From positions 2,402,655 to 2,466,654 of the forward strand of contig NZ_ATTE01000001.1 in the NCBI RefSeq assembly GCF_000419525.1: a DNA stretch of 64,000 nucleotides. The letters are read 5' to 3'. Both the position numbers and the translations under genes were made by a program. Below are positions 57,350 through 64,000 of this stretch, piece after piece. Positions within the stretch are counted from its first letter, which is position 1. Each line of letters starts with the position of its first letter. Below the pieces are notes generated by a model that worked only from the letters and a program-made list of their open reading frames with translations, was not told the DNA's origin and made no database searches. This stretch comes from Leucothrix mucor DSM 2157 (lineage in GTDB: Bacteria; Pseudomonadota; Gammaproteobacteria; Thiotrichales; Thiotrichaceae).

Positions 57350-57421
57350 CGATGATAACAACAATAAAAATGAAAAGAATTTGCAGTAAAAACTTATTAT
57401 TGATTCCCCGGAGTACATTCT

Positions 57422-57907
57422 ATGAACCTCAAACCCCTCGCGCTGATGGCGAATGCCTGTGCGCTCGTCTTTATGATGCTCAGCACTTCCGTATTTGCCA
57501 TGTCTGACCTGTATGGCAATCCAAGCGAACTACAAAACCTGGTTGGCAAAGGGAAATGGATCGTTGTTAAAGTGTGGCGCTCTGACTGCGGTATTTGCAT
57601 GAAGACCATGCCTGAAACCGACTCAGCTCGCTACAGCATTCCAAACACTAACATTATCGGCGTATCGCTTGACGGTGACACCAACGTCGCCAAGAACTCG
57701 CTAAGCCGCTTCAATGTTCATTTCAAAAATTTAGTCTCTAACCGCAGCGACTTCAATCGCTACCTGAGTAAAAGTACAAGAAAGAGTATTAAAGGCTACC
57801 CGACTTATATGATTTACTCTCCGGATGGCAAGCTTAAAGCGATGCAAACCGGCGATGTAAAGCCTCGTGAACTCAGACAGTACATTAGTCAGCAAGGCTC
57901 GCTGTAA
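57422..57907 (+). CDS. Exported thioredoxin-like protein
   Basis: 161 residues with a signal peptide (cleavage near TSVFAMSD). The thioredoxin-like core has WIVVKVWRSDCGICMKTMPE, giving an active-site CGIC pair. A cis-proline lies in IKGYPTYMIYSPDG. It should act in the periplasm on disulfides or as part of a maturation system. The ribosome site is GGAG, eight bases before the ATG. It is divergent from the META-domain gene and followed by a strong terminator. Confidence 0.88.
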   Translation: MNLKPLALMANACALVFMMLSTSVFAMSDLYGNPSELQNLVGKGKWIVVKVWRSDCGICMKTMPETDSARYSIPNTNIIGVSLDGDTNVAKNSLSRFNVHFKNLVSNRSDFNRYLSKSTRKSIKGYPTYMIYSPDGKLKAMQTGDVKPRELRQYISQQGSL

Positions 57908-57940
57908 AGTTCACCAAATTATAGTAGATTAGAATATAAA

Positions 57941-57967
57941 AACCGGCTTTTTAGCCGGTTTTTTGTT
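57941..57967 (+). terminator. Terminator after the thioredoxin-like gene
   Basis: AACCGGCT, TTTT and AGCCGGTT form a perfect 8-bp stem followed by TTTTGTT. Confidence 0.92.
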
Positions 57968-58033
57968 ATACGCACCAAACACTCTAGTGGATTGAATAAT
58001 TATCGCCTGTAATGTCTATTGTCTTTGAACAGT

Positions 58034-59146
58034 TCAGGCCTTCGCTGCCGCCTTAAATCGCTCTAACGCCGCACCACTATCCAACACGCCACGCACCGCC
58101 TCTGCGGCCTCAGACATTGTCTTAAAACGCTGTAAATGCGTCAGCGCTATTGCCCCAGCATAAACCAGCGAATCATACATCATCCCCTGCTCTCCACCCA
58201 AAGCCGCCAGCCCTTGGTTTGCTGAGGCTGCTGCTAGCGCATTGCCATCAACCGATAACATAACCCCCTCTTCAACCGGAGGCTCCGGTAGATCCGCAGG
58301 CAGTGGCACGGCTCGCGAAGTCGCCTGAGTTGATACCTCATCAGGTGATAAATCCCGCTGCTCTAATTCACCCTCTCCATGATAAGAGAATAGCCGCCCA
58401 GTCTGTTGCAGTGATGGAATCGTGCCACCCTCCACACCACGCATAAACATTGCCGAGTCAAATCCTGCCTGACGCGCCAAAGCCGCATAGATTGGCGGAT
58501 AGGCTTTATGCACATAACCACTCATAAAATGCGTCTTGTGACGCGCGCGGATTGGCCCTAACAGAGACTCTACGGTATTGAGTACCTGACGCTTCACCAT
58601 GCGCTTACGTAATGGCATCAGCGCATGAAGTGCTGGCGCGAACTGCTGCTGGTCAACATAGGCCCAGCCGATATCAGTGATTTGCTTAGCGGCCGCTTCA
58701 ACACTTAAATTCACATCCAGACCTGCCGCACGTAGTACCCGATGATGAGTCGCACCAAACTTAGGGCCTACCACTTCCAATCCATGCGATACCGCATTAA
58801 CGCCTAAAGCAGCTAACACAGCCGGTAAAAATGGCGAGGCAGGCACGCCCCGTGCATAGCCATCATAAGGATCGGAAAGATCAACCAACTCATCCACCTC
58901 AGCCGTCGCATGCTGCGAACCTTCAATTAAGGCCTGCAATATTCCACGGTTCTCTTCATCAGTTTCACGCTTCATACGCAAGGCGATAAAGAATATGGAT
59001 GTTTGTACCGGGTCGGTTTCAGGTAACAGTATGGCGCGCATCGCATCGCGAGCGTCTTCAAACGATAAGTCTTTACTGTAGTCCGGACCCGTCGCTACTT
59101 TCTGAATACATTGGCGCAGGTGCAGCTGAGGATTAAAGTCATTCAT
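58034..59146 (-). CDS. TrpD2/YbiB-like protein of the anthranilate phosphoribosyltransferase family
   Basis: 370 residues with the fold of nucleoside phosphorylase/TrpD: an N-terminal helical domain (LSFEDARDAMRAIL) and an alpha/beta domain. The TrpD GTGGD phosphate-binding motif is replaced by PYDGYARGVPASPF. KTHFMSGYVHKAYPPIYAAL and MRGVEGGTIPSL are conserved. These features mark the TrpD2 group (YbiB), which binds nucleic acid and is not a tryptophan-pathway enzyme. No trp genes are nearby. It is transcribed away from tRNA-Thr. Confidence 0.8.
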   Translation of the reverse strand: MNDFNPQLHLRQCIQKVATGPDYSKDLSFEDARDAMRAILLPETDPVQTSIFFIALRMKRETDEENRGILQALIEGSQHATAEVDELVDLSDPYDGYARGVPASPFLPAVLAALGVNAVSHGLEVVGPKFGATHHRVLRAAGLDVNLSVEAAAKQITDIGWAYVDQQQFAPALHALMPLRKRMVKRQVLNTVESLLGPIRARHKTHFMSGYVHKAYPPIYAALARQAGFDSAMFMRGVEGGTIPSLQQTGRLFSYHGEGELEQRDLSPDEVSTQATSRAVPLPADLPEPPVEEGVMLSVDGNALAAASANQGLAALGGEQGMMYDSLVYAGAIALTHLQRFKTMSEAAEAVRGVLDSGAALERFKAAAKA

Positions 59147-59494
59147 AGATTTACCGATTGCAGGAGTTTAGGAGTCGTTCGTTATCACAGAAGAAATCTT
59201 CATGGGCTGAGTTTATTGTGCGGCCTTAAAATTGCAAACACAACCACCGGCAGCTATACGCTAACTCACCCTGTCAGCACTGAAATTTATCGCTAGTCAT
59301 ACACTTTTTAAATTGATTAATCTTAGTTCAGTAACCATTCATCGCCCAACTGTAGAATGGCCGACAGCTTCCAGGGGCTAACAACACGACGACAAGAATA
59401 ATAAGAATAACGAATAAAAACAATAATATACGTCGATGTTGATTTAAAGTTGGATGACGGGATAACAAAAAATAATAAAAACCCGTAAAAAAGG

Positions 59495-59522
59495 CTTGCA
59501 GGACTATAGAGTGATCTATAAA
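59495..59522 (+). promoter_or_regulatory. Promoter of tRNA-Thr
   Basis: CTTGCA (59495-59500), a 16-base spacer and TATAAA (59517-59522) followed by TGCGC, a GC-rich discriminator. The spacer is one base short of ideal. The remaining gap between TrpD2-like and tRNA-Thr (59147-59494) is AT-rich and shows no supported gene. Confidence 0.6.
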
Positions 59523-59537
59523 ATGCGCAGCTTCTTC

Positions 59538-59613
<76 letters not shown>

Positions 59614-59620
59614 AGATATC

Positions 59621-59655
59621 AAAAGGTCATAATGTTTACATTATGGCCTTTTTTT
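59621..59655 (+). terminator. Terminator after tRNA-Thr
   Basis: AAAAGGTCATAATG, TTTA and CATTATGGCCTTTTTTT form a long stem with one G-U pair and a T-run of seven. Confidence 0.92.
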
Positions 59656-59814
59656 ATGCCTGTTTTCTATATCTTAAAAAACGTGTACAGTAATCCCCGC
59701 AACACCTCCGGCTGGCAATAAATTCTCCCCCCTATTGAACTACTGACGAAATCCGGAAACTAACTACCTGCTTAATTATCTTCAACAGGATTAAAACCCT
59801 ACAGGACGTTTTCT

Positions 59815-60321
59815 ATGTTAAAACAATTATCCACCGTATTACTAAGTGCGGTAATCAGCGTCAACGCTTTTGCAGCGGCAGATCTAAATCCTGCGAAACA
59901 AGCTTTTTACAAAACACTAAACTCTGTTTCACAGGACTTCAAAAAATCCGTTCAAGCCATGCAGCAAAACGAACAGAAGCTGCAAAAGTCCCGAGCGGCG
60001 CTTCAGAAGAAGCAACACGACAACACACTGACACAACCAGAAAAGCAATGTGTCGTTGCCCTATTGGATCGTGCGACTCGCTCTTACTCTTTAGTCAGAA
60101 GCACAATCAACAACGTAAAACAGTACGACAATCAACTGACAGCCCTACGTGGCTTTGTTCAGCGCGCGACTGTTGAACAGCAAATGAAACAAGCTGCCGA
60201 CAAAGGCAACCAGATCATTAAGCAAATGGATACGATGTTTGCTAAGAACCGCACCATGTCACAGCAATGGTCTAAGAATGTGAAAACAATCTGCGATCGA
60301 GTGCCTGCACCGGCTAAATAA
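59815..60321 (+). CDS. Small exported coiled-coil protein of unknown function
   Basis: 168 residues. A signal peptide (MLKQLSTVLLSAVISVNAFA, cleavage near AFAAAD) leads to an almost wholly helical, Gln/Lys-rich protein (QAMQQNEQKLQKSRAALQKK). It has two cysteines (KQCVV and KTICDR) that may form a disulfide. I recognise no family. It is monocistronic, with a hairpin after it. It may be a periplasmic adaptor, but there is no direct evidence of function. Confidence 0.72.
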   Translation: MLKQLSTVLLSAVISVNAFAAADLNPAKQAFYKTLNSVSQDFKKSVQAMQQNEQKLQKSRAALQKKQHDNTLTQPEKQCVVALLDRATRSYSLVRSTINNVKQYDNQLTALRGFVQRATVEQQMKQAADKGNQIIKQMDTMFAKNRTMSQQWSKNVKTICDRVPAPAK

Positions 60322-60341
60322 GCTGCGCTGATCTGCTTCAT

Positions 60342-60379
60342 CGACCTTGGGCTAATCCATCTGCGATTACCCAAGGTCG
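60342..60379 (+). terminator. Hairpin after the coiled-coil protein gene
   Basis: CGACCTTGGG, an inner TAATC/GATTA stem with a 7-base loop, and CCCAAGGTCG form a strong 15-bp structure with a one-base bulge. Only CATTCTCTTTG follows, so it may stop transcription weakly or protect the 3' end. Confidence 0.55.
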
Positions 60380-60458
60380 CATTCTCTTTGAACCCATGCC
60401 ACTCCTGACGTAACATGCTTCATTCACTGATGACGCATTACAATAATAGGAATTAATA

Positions 60459-63400
60459 ATGGGAAAACTCTTCAGAATTGCGGGCGCACTGCCCTTTCTA
60501 ATGGCCGTGTTTCTCAACACAGTGGTCGATCTCGGTCACAAAATCGTCATTCAGAACACCATTTTTAAAGTCTACGATGGCAGCGAGCAGATTTACCTGA
60601 CTGCAATCGTTAACGGCTTAATCCTGCTTCCCTTTATTTTGATGTTTGGCGCGGCGGGCTATCTCTCCGATAAATACCCCAAAAATAGCGTCATGCGCTT
60701 AGCGGCCTGGGCGGCTGTCGGCCTAACCGTTGCCATTACGCTCAGCTATGCCATGGGCTGGTTCTGGCTGGCATTTGGGATGACCTTTTTACTGGCCGTG
60801 CAATCTGCCATTTACTCGCCTGCTAAGTATGGCTATATCAAATCACTCTTCGGCAAAGAGCATCTGGCAGAAGGTAATGGCTTAGTCCAAGCGATTTCGA
60901 TTATCGGCATTCTGGCTGGCACGCTAATCTTCTCGGTATTGTTTGAGCTTAAGTACCCACAAGACGCGACCGAAAAAAGTGACATCTTACTTAACTTGGT
61001 TCCACTAGGTTTCATTCTGATCATCAGCAGCGTGCTGGAACTGATTATGATGTATCGCTTGCCGCAACTGGAAACCGCACCCGTTGATGAGCGCTTTGAC
61101 TTTCAGGCACTAAAACGTGGTGCACTGACCACCGGTAACCTGAAACCCATTATCCAAAACAAGGTTATTTTTCTGTCGATTGTCGGCTTGGCTGTATTCT
61201 GGTCTATCGGACAAGTCATGCTGGCGGCCTTTCCCGCCTTTGCCAAAGCGCAAACCGGCGAAACCAATACCATTATTATCCAAGCGATCTTGGCGTCATC
61301 CGGAATTGGTATTGCGCTTGGCTCAGTGATTGCAGCTCGCTTCTCGCGTAATTATATCGAAACTGGATTAGTACCCATTGGTGCCGCAGGTGTGGCGATT
61401 GGTTTATTTGTACTGCCAAGCCTCAGCAATCAAGCCCTCATGGCGCTCGACTTTATGTTTATTGGACTAATGGGCGGCCTGTTTATAGTGCCCCTCAATT
61501 CATTAATCCAATACCATGCGGGCGAGCATGAGCTGGGTAAAGTACTGGCGGCTAATAACCTGATCCAGAACATTGCCATGCTCAAATTCTTGGTGATTAC
61601 CGTGATGTTTGCGGTCATTGGCATCGACAGCTTACATTTACTGTTTTTGATTGCAGTAGTCGCGGTCATTGGTTTTGGCTACACCGTTTACCAACTACCA
61701 CAAAGCTTGGTGCGCTTTATTCTGTCTTACCTCATGAACCTGAAATACAAGGTGAATGTTGAAGGCATGAAAAATATTCCACCCAACGGCGGCGTGTTGC
61801 TGCTTGGAAATCATATCAGCTGGATTGACTGGGCGATTGTACAACTCGCCTCTCCACGTCCGGTACGCTTCGTAATGCTGCGTAATATTTACGAGCGTTG
61901 GTACCTGAGCTGGTTCTTCAAGCTGTTCGGGTCCATTCCGATTGAGTCCGGCCCTGGCAGTACTGAGTCGCTTAAAGCCGTCGCTGACTTATTGGATGAT
62001 GGCGAAGTCGTCTGCCTATTTCCAGAAGGCACCATCAGCCGCACCGGACACTTAGGTATCTTCAAACGTGGCTATGAAAAATCTGCCGCCATGGCACACG
62101 ATGATGTAGTGATTGTACCGTTCTATCTGCATGGACTATGGGGCAGTCAATTTTCTCGCTCATCTGAACGCCTCAAACACGCGCCAAAAACACAGCGCCG
62201 CCGTGAGTTACTGGTTACCTTTGGCGTACCGATCGATAAAACCACCGAAGCCACCGTACTTAAACGACGCGTATTTGATCTCTCGATTATTGCTTGGCAG
62301 CGCTTTAGCACAGAGCTGCAAACCCTGCCTAATGCCTGGATTGATAGCGTTAAGCAGATTGATTCTGAAATGGCCTTGGCCGATACGCTGAGTGAGCCAC
62401 TTTCTGCGCGTCGCGCACTGACAGGCGCCATTGCTTTTTCACGACGCATTAATAATATCAGTCCTGAGCAAAATATCGGCTTATTACTCCCCACTAGTAG
62501 CGGTGGCGTGATTGCCAATATGGCGGGATTACTCAGCGGTAAAACGCTGGTTAATCTTAATTACACCGCCAGCACTCATGCCTTTAGCCGTGCCTTGCAG
62601 CAGGCCGAAATTAACACGGTGTATACATCATCACGCTTTTTAAAGAAGTTGCAGCAGCGCGGAATTGATCTTTCCGAGCCACTTTCCAAGGTCACTGTGG
62701 TCGAGCTGGAAACGCTCCGTGAATCCATTTCAAAACTGGAAATGTTCACCATTCTCGCTAGCATTAAATTGCTACCAGCTTCCGCACTAAAAGCAATCTA
62801 CAGCCGCAGTTATGATGCACAGGCTAATGCCGCTATTTTATTCTCCAGTGGCAGCGAAGGTGATCCGAAAGGCGTCGTGCTTAGCCATCAGAATATTATG
62901 GCGAATCTAAAACAAATTAGTCAGATTCTGAATGCAGAAGGCGATGATGTGGTAATGGCTTCTCTGCCCTTATTCCATGCCTTTGGTTTGACCGCCACGC
63001 AGTTTTTGCCATTGATTGAAGGCTTACCTATGATCTGCCATGCCGACCCAACGGATGGCTTAGGTGTGGCTAAAGCTGTCGCTAAATACCGCGCCACGAT
63101 TTTGTTTGGCACCTCAACCTTCTTCCGCCTCTACACTCGTGACCGGAAGATTAATCCGCTAATGTTTAATAGTTTACGGATTGCGGTCTCAGGCGCTGAA
63201 AAGCTTAATCCGGATGTACGCGATGCCTTTAAACTGAAATATTCACGGGATATTTACGAAGGCTATGGCACGACTGAAACCTCACCCGTGGCCAGCGTTA
63301 ATTTGCCCGACGTGCTGGATACCAGTTACTGGAAAGTTCAAGTAGGCGGCAAGCAAGGCACCGTCGGCATGCCACTACCGGGTTCCAGCTTTAAAATCGT

Positions 63401-63911
63401 TGATCCCGTATCCTTTGAAGAATTACCCGGCGGTGATGATGGCATGATTCTGATTGGTGGCCCGCAAGTCATGCAGGGCTACTTAAACGACCCTGAGCGC
63501 ACCGAGAAGACCATTATCGAGCGTGATGGCATTCGCTGGTATGTCAGCGGTGATAAGGGCCATTTAGATGAAGACGGCTTCTTAGTGATTGTCAACCGCT
63601 ATTCGCGCTTTGCCAAACTCGGCGGTGAAATGATTAGTTTGACTGCGATAGAAAGCGCGGTACGCACCAGCTTGAATGATGCTGATATTGGGATTGTTGC
63701 GGTTAATATTCCAGATGAGAAGAAAGGCGAAAGAGTCATCCTGATCACTAGTGGCGATATTGCTTTGCAGGAGTTACGGCAAGCCATGCTAGCGGCAGAA
63801 ATCAATCCATTGTTGATACCCGCAGCGGTGATGCAAGTTGAGAAACTGCCATTACTAGGTTCGGGCAAAGTGGACTTTTCGCAAGCCAAGCAATTGGCGG
63901 CTGGTAATTAG
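60459..63911 (+). CDS. LplT-PlsC-acyl-ACP ligase fusion (lysophospholipid recycling)
   Basis: 1150 residues combining three functions. Residues 1-415 form an LplT-like MFS transporter with about twelve helices, which would flip lysophospholipids into the cytoplasm. Residues about 430-620 form a PlsC-like acyltransferase with H452-x4-D457 in GNHISWIDWA and FPEGTISRTG at 521-530. Residues about 640-1150 form an AMP-forming acyl ligase with LFSSGSEGDPKGVVLSHQN at about 790-810, then YEGYGTTETSPVAS. In E. coli, LplT and Aas are separate proteins encoded side by side. The AGGA ribosome site precedes ATG 60459. Confidence 0.93.
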   Translation: MGKLFRIAGALPFLMAVFLNTVVDLGHKIVIQNTIFKVYDGSEQIYLTAIVNGLILLPFILMFGAAGYLSDKYPKNSVMRLAAWAAVGLTVAITLSYAMGWFWLAFGMTFLLAVQSAIYSPAKYGYIKSLFGKEHLAEGNGLVQAISIIGILAGTLIFSVLFELKYPQDATEKSDILLNLVPLGFILIISSVLELIMMYRLPQLETAPVDERFDFQALKRGALTTGNLKPIIQNKVIFLSIVGLAVFWSIGQVMLAAFPAFAKAQTGETNTIIIQAILASSGIGIALGSVIAARFSRNYIETGLVPIGAAGVAIGLFVLPSLSNQALMALDFMFIGLMGGLFIVPLNSLIQYHAGEHELGKVLAANNLIQNIAMLKFLVITVMFAVIGIDSLHLLFLIAVVAVIGFGYTVYQLPQSLVRFILSYLMNLKYKVNVEGMKNIPPNGGVLLLGNHISWIDWAIVQLASPRPVRFVMLRNIYERWYLSWFFKLFGSIPIESGPGSTESLKAVADLLDDGEVVCLFPEGTISRTGHLGIFKRGYEKSAAMAHDDVVIVPFYLHGLWGSQFSRSSERLKHAPKTQRRRELLVTFGVPIDKTTEATVLKRRVFDLSIIAWQRFSTELQTLPNAWIDSVKQIDSEMALADTLSEPLSARRALTGAIAFSRRINNISPEQNIGLLLPTSSGGVIANMAGLLSGKTLVNLNYTASTHAFSRALQQAEINTVYTSSRFLKKLQQRGIDLSEPLSKVTVVELETLRESISKLEMFTILASIKLLPASALKAIYSRSYDAQANAAILFSSGSEGDPKGVVLSHQNIMANLKQISQILNAEGDDVVMASLPLFHAFGLTATQFLPLIEGLPMICHADPTDGLGVAKAVAKYRATILFGTSTFFRLYTRDRKINPLMFNSLRIAVSGAEKLNPDVRDAFKLKYSRDIYEGYGTTETSPVASVNLPDVLDTSYWKVQVGGKQGTVGMPLPGSSFKIVDPVSFEELPGGDDGMILIGGPQVMQGYLNDPERTEKTIIERDGIRWYVSGDKGHLDEDGFLVIVNRYSRFAKLGGEMISLTAIESAVRTSLNDADIGIVAVNIPDEKKGERVILITSGDIALQELRQAMLAAEINPLLIPAAVMQVEKLPLLGSGKVDFSQAKQLAAGN

Positions 63912-64000
63912 TCGCGAACTAACCCAGCTGATCAAAAACAGGTAGATCGCTGGCGACAGCTCACTTAGGCACAACAAAGCCCGCACAGACTAACAATCTA

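Noticed and set aside
57238-57507. Open frame overlapping the start of the thioredoxin-like gene, including a short frame from ATG 57370
   Set aside because: No supporting ribosome site and it runs in another frame over the signal peptide of a well-supported gene.

Overview
The window looks like the chromosome of a free-living gammaproteobacterium that oxidises sulfur, most likely a Thiotrichales-type organism (Leucothrix/Thiothrix relatives). This placement is inferred from gene order and content; no rRNA or other phylogenetic marker was compared. The evidence is a Pseudomonas-like rpoE-rseA-rseB-rseC-mucD-grx-lepA-lepB-DUF4845-rnc-era-recO-acpS-cysM order, a moderate G+C content, and a dsrEFHCMKJOP block whose DsrC has both redox cysteines. 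No phage, insertion sequence, integron or CRISPR array is visible. Almost everything is core chromosome.

Layout. 1-15 kb (minus strand): folate genes (folK cut by the window edge, folB), topoisomerase IV parC, a PolB-type exonuclease homologue that seems to have lost its catalytic acids, cysM, acpS, recO, era, rnc, lepB, lepA, a glutaredoxin-like protein, a DegP/MucD protease and the sigma-E regulon core. 15-23 kb (plus): nadB, purB, a RoxA/YcfD-type ribosomal oxygenase, a DUF1287 protein, and a PepSY protein with a PhoP/PhoQ-like two-component system. Nine perfect tandem copies of a 7-bp unit follow. 23.4-24.2 kb (minus): a tRNA operon, tRNA-Ala then a 73-residue membrane protein then four tRNA-Glu. 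24.5-28.9 kb (plus): two paralogous exported proteins resembling clan GH-A glycosidases, one with a long Pro/Ala linker and a CBM9-like domain. 28.9-38.3 kb (minus): aroE, hemB, a three-gene glycan-modification operon (GT4, GNAT, GH43-like propeller), then a FimX-like degenerate REC/PAS/EAL protein and a PilZ-like protein.

38.4-43.4 kb (plus): efp with its lysylating enzyme epmA, then yajC-secD-secF. 43.4-52.6 kb (minus): the sulfur block. dsrE-F-H-C-M-K-J-O-P is followed by a terminator, then dsrR and a NarX/NarL-like sensor and regulator with an FNR-type palindrome in front. dsrAB, dsrL and dsrN are absent, so the sulfite reductase must be encoded elsewhere or be missing. DsrEFH would relay sulfane sulfur to DsrC, and DsrMKJOP would reoxidise DsrC trisulfide or thiols and pass electrons into the membrane quinone pool or periplasmic carriers.

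52.6-64 kb is mixed housekeeping and accessory content: a LysR regulator divergent from a DUF1330/SDR pair, a methyltransferase, a HAD phosphatase, a META-domain protein divergent from a periplasmic thioredoxin-like protein, a TrpD2/YbiB-like protein, tRNA-Thr, a small periplasmic coiled-coil protein, and a three-domain LplT-PlsC-acyl ligase fusion for lysophospholipid recycling.
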